Shown here: positions 1 through 6,379 of the stretch, piece after piece | Position numbering within the stretch: the first letter of the stretch is position 1 | Layout of the letters: the number at the start of each line of letters is the position of its first letter | Assembly: GCA_018715065.1 (NCBI GenBank) | Contig: DVMJ01000038.1 | Span: 1-12,189, forward strand | From: Fimiplasma intestinipullorum | GTDB lineage: Bacteria; Bacillota_I; Bacilli_A; Erysipelotrichales; Coprobacillaceae | Length of the DNA stretch: 12,189 bases | Direction of reading: 5' to 3' | Translations under genes and position numbers: made by a program | The notes under the pieces: generated by a model | Told to the model about the DNA's origin: nothing | Database searches by the model: none | The model's input: only the letters and a program-made list of their open reading frames with translations

Positions 1-545
1 TCCATTACCTGTACGCTGGTTACACTATCCAGAGCTCCGGTTGGCTCATCGGCCAGCAGGATATCCGGATCATTGACAAGCGCACGCGCAATCGCCACAC
101 GCTGCATCTGACCACCGGAAAGTTGATTCGGTTTTTTATGTCCTTGCTCGCCTAGCCCTACCTGCTCCAGGGCATGCTGGGCTCGCTGGCGTCGTTCGGA
201 CTTGGAAACACCGGAAATCGTTAAGGCCAATTCGACATTCGCCAAGATCGTCTGATGCGGAATCAGGTTATAACTCTGGAAAACAAACCCAATTGTATGG
301 TTACGATAAGAATCCCAGTCGCGATCTTTATATTTCTTTGTCGAGATTCCATTAATAATCAGATCGCCCTCATCATACCGATCCAACCCACCAATAATAT
401 TCAAAAACGTCGTCTTTCCCGAACCGCTCGGTCCCAGGATCGCCACGAATTCGTTATCTCTTAAATTCAGACTGACTCCATCTAACGCCTTCTGGACCAA
501 ATTGCCTGTGCGATATTCTTTATGAATATTCTTAACTTGAAGCAT
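1..545 (-). CDS. ABC transporter ATP-binding protein, MacB/LolD type (partial, 3' end outside window)
   Basis: The reverse strand from ATG at 545 gives 181 codons without a stop and runs off the window edge. Visible in order: Walker A GPSGSGKT (about residues 38-45), Q-loop Q90 in FVFQSYNLIPH, signature LSGGQ (142-146) and Walker B DILLADEP (161-168) followed by TGALD. The YNLIPHQT..NVELAL stretch is typical of the MacB/LolD/FtsE-like class, which energises FtsX/MacB-type permeases for peptide, lipid or drug export at the membrane. In Firmicutes such an N-terminus is often fused to its permease in one protein of about 1000 residues; the truncation hides whether that is so here. The start is supported by AAGGGG nine bases upstream of the ATG. 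It lies 112 bp downstream of the LysR gene on the same strand, so read-through is possible, but no promoter is clear. Substrate unknown. Confidence 0.93.
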   Translation of the reverse strand, partial: MLQVKNIHKEYRTGNLVQKALDGVSLNLRDNEFVAILGPSGSGKTTFLNIIGGLDRYDEGDLIINGISTKKYKDRDWDSYRNHTIGFVFQSYNLIPHQTILANVELALTISGVSKSERRQRAQHALEQVGLGEQGHKKPNQLSGGQMQRVAIARALVNDPDILLADEPTGALDSVTSVQVM

Positions 546-657
546 CAAAATACACCCCTTAGACCTAAATCATAAACTATGCTATCCATTATGTATAGTG
601 TTTTTGAATTTTTCATGAACTTTACAGACAAGAAACAAATCACACAATTTCAAATCA

Positions 658-1545
658 TCATTCGTGATTCTGCCGATGATTCGCTAAAGCCTTCAAAAAT
701 GTTTGGACAGCTGGCGTAGGGTGCATTGGGTAAAGCACACCATAAGGAATCGTAAAATCCCAATCCACCGGGATCGTCACTAAAGAAGGATGGAGATCGC
801 GCCAGGTCTGCGTACTAAGCATCAAACTGCCGCTACGTTCACACGCATTAAAGGTCTTTGTATCATATGAAGAAACATTCTGAATATGAATCAGCGGATG
901 ATTTTTAACAATCTCTTCCCGCAGATAATCAACATACTCCGTTTCCCCTTTCTCTACCACAAAAAGTGTTTGACCATCCAGGTCCTGCCATGTCAAACAT
1001 TTCTTTTGCGCCAATGGGTGATGCAGCGGCGCAGCAATCATGATTGGCATCCTTTCTAAGGGGAGCACGCGGCATTGACAGTTCCATAATGAAGTAGGAA
1101 AAGTGCCCGCAACAATATCAATATCTTCACCTAGATGATTCAATAAACGCAAATAGCTTTCATGAGCATCATCAAAAGGAACGATCTCCAATTGAATCGA
1201 TGGATATGCTGTCCGAATCTCAGCCCATATTTCCATAATCGTCCGCGCCGGGCGCATGAGGGATGAACCAATTCGGATCGTCTTTTGGCCCATCTGTTTG
1301 GCTTTCTCAATCGCCTGTTTAGATAAACGAATGATCTTCTTTGCATCCTGATAAATGCTCTTGCCCTCTTCAGTCAATTCTACCCCATGATTTGTTCGTT
1401 TAAACAAGACGACCCCCAGCTCATCCTCCAATAGATTGATCTGTTTCATCACCGCTGTCGAGGAAATAAACAAAGCTTCGGCCGCTTTCGCAAAGCTTCC
1501 TTTTTCTACGACCATCATCAATATATCTAAATGCCGATTATACAT
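658..1545 (-). CDS. LysR-family transcriptional regulator
   Basis: 295 residues, the usual LysR length. The N-terminal winged helix-turn-helix covers about residues 4-62 (AKAAEALFISSTAVMKQINLLEDELGVVLFKR..HGVELTEEGK). A helical linker follows, then a periplasmic-binding-like co-inducer domain from about 90 to 285. An in-frame ATG lies seven codons upstream (1566), but GGAGGAG sits five to six bases before the ATG at 1545, so the shorter start is preferred. It is divergent from the aldo/keto reductase gene, the classic LysR arrangement in which the regulator controls its neighbour and itself. A perfect TTATA-N4-TATAA dyad overlaps its own TATAAT -10, which suggests autoregulation. The inducer cannot be read from the sequence. 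Confidence 0.95.
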   Translation of the reverse strand: MYNRHLDILMMVVEKGSFAKAAEALFISSTAVMKQINLLEDELGVVLFKRTNHGVELTEEGKSIYQDAKKIIRLSKQAIEKAKQMGQKTIRIGSSLMRPARTIMEIWAEIRTAYPSIQLEIVPFDDAHESYLRLLNHLGEDIDIVAGTFPTSLWNCQCRVLPLERMPIMIAAPLHHPLAQKKCLTWQDLDGQTLFVVEKGETEYVDYLREEIVKNHPLIHIQNVSSYDTKTFNACERSGSLMLSTQTWRDLHPSLVTIPVDWDFTIPYGVLYPMHPTPAVQTFLKALANHRQNHE

Positions 1546-1575
1546 CGATACTCCTCCTCGCATCAACCATATCGT

Positions 1576-1589
1576 TTATACCATTATAA
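1576..1589. promoter_or_regulatory. Inverted repeat overlapping the LysR gene -10; candidate LysR operator
   Basis: TTATA-CCAT-TATAA is a perfect five-base dyad. On the minus strand it contains a consensus TATAAT (1583-1588), about 38 bases before the LysR start codon. The matching minus-strand -35 is poor. The spacing resembles the T-N11-A core of LysR binding sites. That it is the operator is inference. Confidence 0.45.
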
Positions 1590-1605
1590 CAAATGGATAC
1601 TTCCT

Positions 1606-1634
1606 TTGCCACTCATTTTACATTACAATACAGT
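1606..1634 (+). promoter_or_regulatory. Promoter of the aldo/keto reductase gene
   Basis: TTGCCA (1606-1611, 5/6 match to -35), a 17-base spacer and TACAGT (1629-1634, 4/6 match to -10). Transcription would start near 1641 and leave a leader of about 78 bases. It lies just beyond the candidate LysR dyad, so a bound regulator could act on both directions. Confidence 0.45.
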
Positions 1635-1718
1635 TGTCTAAAAAAGCGCTCGTTCTTTACAAAAAACGGCGAATTATTCAACACTTTTAATTCAACAGAG
1701 AACCAAGGAGGTCAACAA

Positions 1719-2729
1719 ATGAAAACAAGAAAAATCAGAGATTTAGAAGTATCCGCCATCGGTATGGGATGCATGGGATTTTCCCATGGTTATGGGAAAG
1801 TGCCTGCCGAAAGTGAAGCCATCGAAGCCATTCGAGCAGCTTATGATGAAGCTGGCTGTACCTTCTTTGATACCGCTGAAACTTATGGACGTGAGCAATT
1901 CTATCCCGGCCATAATGAAGAGCTTGTCGGTAAAGCCATCGAACCCTTCAGAAAAGAAGTTGTCCTGTCTACTAAGATTCATTTAGCCGATGAAGAGCTT
2001 AGTAAACAGCCTTTAGAAACTCTGATGCGTCGTCATCTCCAACAATCCATGCAGAATCTACGCACCGATTATATCGACCTTTATTATCTGCATCGTGTCA
2101 ATGAAGCGATCGCCATCGAAGATATCGCTCGTATCATGGGAAAATTCATTGATGAAGGTCTGATCAAGGGCTGGGGCTTATCCCAGGTAGATGTCGATCT
2201 ATTGGATCGCGCGCATCGCATCACCCCAGTAACGGCAGTACAGAACATCTACTCCATGATGGAAAGAGGATGTGAAGAGAAGATCTTCCCATATTGTTTG
2301 GAAAACAATATTGGGGTCGTTCCTTTCTCACCGATTGCGAGCGGTTTTTTATCCGGTAAAGTAACAACTGAAACCAAATTCGAGGGCGATGACGTGCGCA
2401 AATGGGTACCTCAATTATCTAAAGAAAATATCGTCGCTAATCAGCCCATCATTGACTTATTAAATACTTATGCCCAAAAGAAACAGGCCACCAACGCACA
2501 GATCAGCTTAGCCTGGATGCTGCATAAATATCCCAATGTGGTTCCAATTCCAGGTTCTAAAAATAAAGGAAGGATCCTAGAAAACCTGGCAAGTGCGGAT
2601 GTTGAATTAAGCGAGGAGGAATTTACATCGCTAGAAGCCGCTTTGAATCAACTGGAAGTACATGGACATCGCGGTTATGTCGAATCAGAAAAGAAAACCT
2701 TCTCCAATCACTGGCTTAAAAAAGAATAA
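1719..2729 (+). CDS. Aldo/keto reductase
   Basis: 336 residues with the full AKR catalytic tetrad: D51 and Y56 (FFDTAETYG), K86 (STKIH) and H125 (YYLHRV). The C-terminal PIPGSKNKGRILENL motif is the usual NADP(H) phosphate-binding region. The family are cytoplasmic TIM-barrel enzymes that reduce aldehydes and ketones; the GMGCMGFSHGYG opening is like the Tas/YhdN/IolS group, but the substrate is unknown. The frame stays open to 1593, yet AAGGAGG lies seven bases before the ATG at 1719 and the family motif begins at once after it, so the upstream 42 codons are not coding. It is divergent from the LysR gene, which likely regulates it. No strong terminator follows. Confidence 0.95.
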   Translation: MKTRKIRDLEVSAIGMGCMGFSHGYGKVPAESEAIEAIRAAYDEAGCTFFDTAETYGREQFYPGHNEELVGKAIEPFRKEVVLSTKIHLADEELSKQPLETLMRRHLQQSMQNLRTDYIDLYYLHRVNEAIAIEDIARIMGKFIDEGLIKGWGLSQVDVDLLDRAHRITPVTAVQNIYSMMERGCEEKIFPYCLENNIGVVPFSPIASGFLSGKVTTETKFEGDDVRKWVPQLSKENIVANQPIIDLLNTYAQKKQATNAQISLAWMLHKYPNVVPIPGSKNKGRILENLASADVELSEEEFTSLEAALNQLEVHGHRGYVESEKKTFSNHWLKKE

Positions 2730-2774
2730 AAAATATCATCAAAGGACATGCCTTTCACTGTCAGAAGAAAAAGA

Positions 2775-3035
2775 TCAGCTAGTGGAGAGCTGTCGAATAA
2801 AGTGTGCCAATGAGATAACCAATGCCTCTCTAATTAACACACTTGTTTTACGATATGCAGGTATAGGTTGTTTAAAACCAATATAGCCTAGAAAAAAATA
2901 AACAATGACAAAGAAGAATACAGGGCCTAAAGCTGCTTATCCATGCTTTGCCCAAGCACTCAAGATCATACCAGCGAAAGCATCAACGCAGGTTTTCCAT
3001 AAAGGGATTAAAAAAGACAGAGTTATATTAAAGAG
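2775..3035 (-). pseudogene. Possible remnant of a membrane-protein gene
   Basis: On the minus strand one frame is open from 3035 to a TGA at 2775-2777 except for a single TAA at 2937-2939. The translation before the break includes a protein-like DAFAGMILSAWAKHG. After it, ALGPVFFFVIVYFFLGYIGF would make one membrane helix, followed by a basic tail. There is no start codon with a ribosome site, and the family is not recognised. It may be the decayed end of a permease gene. Chance openness in AT-rich DNA cannot be excluded. Confidence 0.3.
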
Positions 3036-3173
3036 TCAAAGAACTTTGAAATAAACGCACTGGCGACCGGTATCTAACTAAAGATTAGTATGGAATCAAT
3101 GAGAAAGAGAGGATAATCTAAAATCACGCATGAAACCCTACACACAGCTGATTAGAAAGCTTTTTTTACAGTC

Positions 3174-3208
3174 AAAAAAGGGAAGCATTTCGTATCAATA
3201 CTTCCTTT
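3174..3208 (-). terminator. Rho-independent terminator on the minus strand, probably for the HMA gene
   Basis: On the minus strand GGAAGTATT pairs with AATGCTTCC (one G-T wobble) around a seven-base loop (3190-3196), and six T follow (complement of 3174-3179). It lies about 130 bp beyond the HMA gene stop, with no gene between. Confidence 0.6.
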
Positions 3209-3335
3209 ATCTGCTGCAATCATTTAGGCATTTTTCTTGTCATGCTCCAACTAGACGATAAGTCATCTACGTTAACACCATCTGGTCACAACACGATTGA
3301 TGAATTATCTTTACGCCGTTAAATCTCAATGCATT

Positions 3336-3596
3336 TCATTTTCCAAATAGTCTCTTCAACCCCGTCTTAGGAGCATAAGGCTCGCTACGCATATCGACAA
3401 GGGTATAGCCTAGCGCACCCAATACTTTTTTCATCTGCGCTTTAGGTAAAGGCAAGTCAGTTAACACAACGGCTTCCTTTTTTTTATGTGACGCGGTTAC
3501 TTTTTTTACTTCAAAGTTCTTACGAATCGCATCACATATATGACTTTCGCACATTCCACACATCATCCCATCAATTGTCAACGTCACTTTTTCCAT
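3336..3596 (-). CDS. Small heavy-metal-associated (HMA) domain protein, CopZ-like
   Basis: 86 residues. One HMA fold: beta strand VTLTIDGMMCGMCESH with the metal-binding pair C13-x-x-C16, then the helix and the rest of the ferredoxin-like fold up to about residue 67 (VLGALGYTLVDMRSEPY). A basic tail, KTGLKRLFGK, ends the protein. Such proteins bind Cu(I) or another soft metal in the cytoplasm and hand it to a P-type ATPase. Unlike typical CopZ, H19 and C21 follow the CxxC closely. A GTG two codons upstream (3602) is possible, but AGGTG lies five bases before the ATG at 3596, so the ATG is preferred. No copper ATPase or copper repressor is adjacent, so its partner must be elsewhere. It is divergent from the MBL-fold gene. 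Confidence 0.88.
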   Translation of the reverse strand: MEKVTLTIDGMMCGMCESHICDAIRKNFEVKKVTASHKKKEAVVLTDLPLPKAQMKKVLGALGYTLVDMRSEPYAPKTGLKRLFGK

Positions 3597-3627
3597 ATGC
3601 ACACCTAGGGTATCTTGTCAATGCCCT

Positions 3628-3725
3628 TATACCTTTCTATCAACCTTTTTGATCCGTGATTGATGACGGCTTAACCTCACTGTAAAATCAGCGATGTTGA
3701 ATAAGGATCATATTGTTCCCAGGGG
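3628..3725. repeat. Diverged repeat, copy B (partner at 12009-12110)
   Basis: The core 3628-3669 matches 12009-12051: TATACC, then an identical TTTCTATCAACCTT, then CCGTG-TTGAT-ACGG with a few substitutions and small gaps. Weaker similarity continues for about another 55 bp (CTGTAAA, CAG, GGAT and ending near TCCCA). In both copies ATCAACC can pair with a downstream GGTTGAT/GATTGAT. It is probably a relic of a mobile-element end. It lies in the upstream region of the HMA gene. Confidence 0.5.
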
Positions 3726-3858
3726 TCAATCGACTTCCAGAAGAAACTATCATCCTCATTCCTTTCTCCTCCATTTTAGCATAGATTCATTATTTTTTCG
3801 TCACCTTTTAGTTAGCATATGCAAACCAGGAAAACCTTTTTCTTTTTTTAAAAAGGTA

Positions 3859-3867
3859 TGTTATAAT
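3859..3867 (+). promoter_or_regulatory. Extended -10 promoter of the MBL-fold hydrolase gene
   Basis: TGTTATAAT gives a perfect extended -10 (TGnTATAAT). No good -35 lies 17 bases upstream. Transcription would begin near 3874, so the leader is only about 15 bases and consists almost wholly of the GGAGGTG ribosome site. Confidence 0.6.
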
Positions 3868-3888
3868 CTAATTTATGGAGGTGTAACT

Positions 3889-5130
3889 ATGTTAGTAACA
3901 AATGGAGAAGAACGCCTACGCGCTTTCTCACAACAACATCATCAATATAAGGCCACTTTGATCCACGATCGCGTTTTACATGTTGCCGGTCTGGGCCACA
4001 GTAACGCAATCGCCATTAAAGCAGAGACATCCATTATCTTAGTCGATACCTTAGATAATGTAGAACGAGCCTCGCAGCTCAAGCAACTCATCAACGACAC
4101 ATTTCATTTACCCGTAAGAACCATTATCTATACACATGGGCATCCAGATCATCGTGGTGGAGCCGGTGCTTTTAAAGACAGTGTAAAAGAAATCATTGCC
4201 TTTCGCGCACTAAAAAACCCACCTAAATATTATCAGGAACTTTCCAGTTTACTCAATCAGCGAGCTAACTATCAATTTGGCTATCAGTTAAGCGATGAAG
4301 AGGCCATCAGTCAAGGAATAGGCAAACGAGAAGACTTTATTCATGGTCATATGGAGCCACTGGCACCAACGACACTCTATGCGGAAGAAGAAGTCACTCG
4401 CACGATTGATGGTATCACACTCAAACTGGTACGTGCTCCAGGAGAGTGTGATGATGAAATCTTTATTTGGATAGAAGACATGCGCATCCTTTGTTGTGCG
4501 GATAATTTCTATGCCTGCTGGCCAAATCTTTATGCGCTCAGAGGAACTCCTTATCGCGATATTGCCACCTGGGTCGACAGTCTGGATCGTATGCTCGCCT
4601 ATCCAGCTGACTATCTGCTTACTGGACATATGGAAATGATTAGCGGGCCGGAACAGATTCATGAAGTGCTGACCAACTATCGTGATGCCATAGACTTTGT
4701 ACTCAAAGAGACTTTGCGTCTGATGAAAGCTGGTCTCACACTCAATGAAATCGTCGAAAACGTCAAGCTGCCTGAAAAATGGCAAAACTGCGCTTATCTA
4801 CAAGAATATTATGGAACTGTGAGCTGGTCTGTCCGCGCTATCTACAATGGCTATGTTGGCTGGTTCGACGGTAATCCCACCAGCTTGAATATGACGCCTC
4901 AAGCCCTTTATCACCAGGAGCTCGTCTCTTTGATTGGAAAAGAAAAACTAACCTTACGCATTCAGGAACTTCTTTCGCAAGCACATTATCAGCTTGCCTG
5001 TGAATTAGCCGATCTTTTAGAAGATCCCCATCTCAAAGCGCAGGCACTCCGAGGTCTTGCTTCTCAAGAAACATCAGCGAATGGCCGCCATTACTATATT
5101 TGTCAGGCACAACTATTAGAAAATGATTAA
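3889..5130 (+). CDS. Metallo-beta-lactamase-fold hydrolase, alkylsulfatase-like, short form
   Basis: 413 residues. The zinc motif T82-H-G-H-P-D-H88 is followed by APGECDDE (E186/E190), CCADNF (D205), NLYALRGTPYRD and TGHMEM (H247), in the order seen in linear alkylsulfatases such as SdsA1. From about 256 the sequence fits the alkylsulfatase dimerisation domain (NYRDAIDFVLKETLRLMKAGLT...EYYGTVSWSVRAIYNGYVGWFDGNP). Full enzymes of about 650 residues then carry an SCP2-like C-terminal domain that helps bind hydrophobic substrates; here the protein ends about 80 residues after WFDGNP. There is no signal peptide, so it should be cytoplasmic, unlike the secreted forms. The glutamate expected in the AEN motif is aspartate (ADN). 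Substrate is uncertain: alkyl sulfate hydrolysis is the family reaction, but another ester is possible. Start: GGAGGTG lies five bases before the ATG; the open frame upstream to 3694 is non-coding. Confidence 0.88.
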   Translation: MLVTNGEERLRAFSQQHHQYKATLIHDRVLHVAGLGHSNAIAIKAETSIILVDTLDNVERASQLKQLINDTFHLPVRTIIYTHGHPDHRGGAGAFKDSVKEIIAFRALKNPPKYYQELSSLLNQRANYQFGYQLSDEEAISQGIGKREDFIHGHMEPLAPTTLYAEEEVTRTIDGITLKLVRAPGECDDEIFIWIEDMRILCCADNFYACWPNLYALRGTPYRDIATWVDSLDRMLAYPADYLLTGHMEMISGPEQIHEVLTNYRDAIDFVLKETLRLMKAGLTLNEIVENVKLPEKWQNCAYLQEYYGTVSWSVRAIYNGYVGWFDGNPTSLNMTPQALYHQELVSLIGKEKLTLRIQELLSQAHYQLACELADLLEDPHLKAQALRGLASQETSANGRHYYICQAQLLEND

Positions 5131-5151
5131 AGCACCCACAGGTGCTTTTTT
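5129..5151. terminator. Compact bidirectional terminator between convergent genes
   Basis: AAAGCACC-CACA-GGTGCTTT is a perfect eight-base stem with a four-base loop, running into six T (5146-5151). It contains the last bases of the MBL-gene stop codon and touches the AraC-gene stop codon (5150-5152). On the plus strand it is strong. On the minus strand the T run after the stem is short (TTT), so function there is less certain. Confidence 0.85.
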
Positions 5152-6019
5152 AAATCTCGATATTTTTCTTATACTCCCGGGGACTCACCCCTGTCACTTG
5201 CTTAAAAGCACGTGACAAATGATAAGCAGAGGAGTATCCTAATTCCCGGGAAATTTGGTTGACACTATCGCCCTCAACCAACTTCTTCTGGGCTACATGT
5301 ATCTTTTGCTGCTGAATATAAGTTGCTGGCGGAACAGCTAACACATCAATAAAGGCCTTATACAGTACACTAATCGAAACACCTAAAGCACGCGATACCG
5401 CCGCCAGGCGAATCGGTTCATAGAGATGCGTCTGGATATAGTGCATCGCTTCATTGATAAGCTTAATATAGGGAGAATGAATCAAGCGAACTTTTTCATT
5501 GTTCACTCGTTTCATTTGTGCTCTCGTTAACTCGACAATCACATGAATAAGTACGGAGGTAATCACACTCGTATAGCCACTTTGTTTATCTTCGACCTCT
5601 TTGAGCAGATGATCAAATGTATCTGCAAAATCCATGACTTCACTTGCATAGATCAAGTTACCATGTCTAGTCAGCAGTGACAAAAACTGACGCTGTAAAG
5701 CAACAGGCTCTATTTCAAAGTGAAAATAGTAATAGGTGAAATCATCTTCGATTTGAGAAAGTGACGTATTCAACTGATAAGGCTCTAAGACTAAAAAGCT
5801 CTTTTCGGGACAGTCATACTCTTTTTCACCCAACATGATCCGTGTTCCGCCCTTTTTGTAATAGAGAATTTCTATATCATTGGAGATGTAATTACGATCT
5901 TTTTCATGCCGACTTTCCCACACCCCAAAGTAATTGATCTTAAAGCTCATTTGCTTCAACAAACTGGAGAGCTCGTCTCCCTGAAACTGGTCGAATTTCG
6001 TTTGTGTCTGGATATACAT
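5150..6019 (-). CDS. AraC-family transcriptional regulator
   Basis: 289 residues. The N-terminal part (about 25-150) is a cupin-like ligand-binding domain (NDIEILYYKKGGTRIMLGEKEYDCPEKSFLVLEP). The C-terminal part (about 185-289) holds the two helix-turn-helix units of AraC/XylS proteins: RLAAVSRALGVSISVLYKAF (204-223) and VNQISRELGYSSAYHLSRAFKQ (253-274), with the hallmark tail FKQVTGVSPREYKK. GGTGAG lies five bases before the ATG at 6019. It is divergent from the GH1 glycosidase, so it most likely activates that gene in response to a beta-glucoside or its phosphate. Its own promoter carries a cre box. It ends 20 bp from the convergent MBL gene and shares its terminator. Confidence 0.95.
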   Translation of the reverse strand: MYIQTQTKFDQFQGDELSSLLKQMSFKINYFGVWESRHEKDRNYISNDIEILYYKKGGTRIMLGEKEYDCPEKSFLVLEPYQLNTSLSQIEDDFTYYYFHFEIEPVALQRQFLSLLTRHGNLIYASEVMDFADTFDHLLKEVEDKQSGYTSVITSVLIHVIVELTRAQMKRVNNEKVRLIHSPYIKLINEAMHYIQTHLYEPIRLAAVSRALGVSISVLYKAFIDVLAVPPATYIQQQKIHVAQKKLVEGDSVNQISRELGYSSAYHLSRAFKQVTGVSPREYKKNIEI

Positions 6020-6042
6020 TTGCGCTCACCGCCTTTATGTAT

Positions 6043-6071
6043 ATTGTAATCGATTTCATCATCTTTTTCAA
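6043..6071 (-). promoter_or_regulatory. araC-family gene promoter
   Basis: On the minus strand TTGAAA (6066-6071, 5/6) is followed after exactly 17 bases by TACAAT (6043-6048, 5/6). Transcription would begin near 6036 and leave a leader of about 17 bases before the start codon. The cre box sits in the spacer and overlaps the -10. Confidence 0.7.
6045..6058 (+). promoter_or_regulatory. cre box (CcpA operator)
   Basis: TGTAATCGATTTCA matches every position of the Bacillus cre consensus TGWAANCGNTNWCA. It covers the spacer and part of the -10 of the AraC-gene promoter, a position where CcpA bound with HPr-Ser-P would block RNA polymerase. Binding is inferred. Confidence 0.7.
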
Positions 6072-6127
6072 ACAAAAGGTTATACATTTCTGCTTTTTAA
6101 CAATCTCTTAAAGGCATCTGCACATTC

Positions 6128-6176
6128 AATCGTATATTTATTTAGAACAAAAATGCAAATAAAACGAATCGTATAT
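6128..6176. repeat. Two direct repeats AATCGTATAT, candidate regulator half-sites
   Basis: AATCGTATAT occurs at 6128-6137 and 6167-6176, 39 bp apart. Both copies are followed by T-rich then A-rich sequence ending in AAC. They lie between the two divergent promoters. AraC-type proteins bind direct repeats, so these are candidate sites, but the spacing is not a whole number of helical turns. Confidence 0.35.
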
Positions 6177-6214
6177 CTTTTAAAACTGACTATGTATGGC
6201 AATTCATATTGACA

Positions 6215-6235
6215 CCTGACAAAGCCCTTGTCTGG
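6215..6235. repeat. Imperfect inverted repeat in the AraC/GH1 intergenic region
   Basis: CCtGACAA (6215-6222) and TTGTCtGG (6228-6235) form a stem with one T-T mismatch around AGCCC. It could be an operator or a small hairpin. It is not followed by a T run. Confidence 0.3.
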
Positions 6236-6287
6236 TCATTTATAACCAAAAGACTGCCATCAAATGATCAGTAACCAAAGGCAGGAA

Positions 6288-6305
6288 TTGAAAAAGAATT
6301 TTCAA
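6288..6305. promoter_or_regulatory. Perfect inverted repeat upstream of the GH1 promoter, candidate activator site
   Basis: TTGAAAA-AGAA-TTTTCAA is a perfect seven-base dyad centred about 58 bases upstream of the likely GH1 transcription start. This is a normal position for an activator at a promoter lacking a -35. Whether the AraC protein or another factor binds it is unknown. Confidence 0.4.
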
Positions 6306-6332
6306 AATATTAAAAATGCTCCCCATTTGAAT

Positions 6333-6348
6333 TGAAATCGCTTATAAT
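6333..6348 (+). promoter_or_regulatory. GH1 gene -10 with overlapping cre-like box
   Basis: TATAAT at 6343-6348 is a perfect -10, but 17 bases upstream (TCCCCA) there is no -35, which suggests activator dependence. TGAAATCGCTTATA (6333-6346) matches the cre consensus at 13 of 14 positions (T for C at 6345) and overlaps the -10. Confidence 0.55.
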
Positions 6349-6379
6349 AAAATCATGAAAATAAAGGAGGATGAAAACC

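Larger units (their letters stand above)
2730..3335. other. 606-bp intergenic stretch without an intact gene
   Basis: No intact coding sequence with a ribosome site was found on either strand. It contains the decayed membrane-protein fragment (2775-3035, minus) and the terminator at 3174-3208. A 43-codon plus-strand frame at 3129-3260 has no close ribosome site. The rest shows nothing recognisable. Confidence 0.6.

Noticed and set aside
1593..1718. N-terminal extension of the aldo/keto reductase
   Set aside because: AAGGAGG precedes the ATG at 1719 and the family motif begins directly there; the extension overlaps the promoter.
3129..3260. 43-codon plus-strand frame starting MKPYTQLIRKLF
   Set aside because: No ribosome site at usable distance, and it overlaps the minus-strand terminator at 3174-3208.
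3598..3612. CCTAGG in ACACCTAGGGTAT before the HMA gene as a copper-repressor (CsoR-like) operator
   Set aside because: Only the six central bases are symmetric; the arms do not match, and no CsoR gene is nearby.
3694..3888. N-terminal extension of the MBL-fold protein
   Set aside because: The extension is low-complexity, overlaps the promoter and repeat, and the ATG at 3889 has GGAGGTG at ideal spacing.
4288..4785. 165-codon minus-strand frame inside the MBL gene
   Set aside because: It lies wholly antisense to a well-supported conserved gene and has no domain signal.
6209..6214. Perfect TTGACA as -35 of the GH1 gene
   Set aside because: No -10 lies at 16-18 bases; the next TATAAC is 26 bases away and the real -10 is more than 120 bases downstream.
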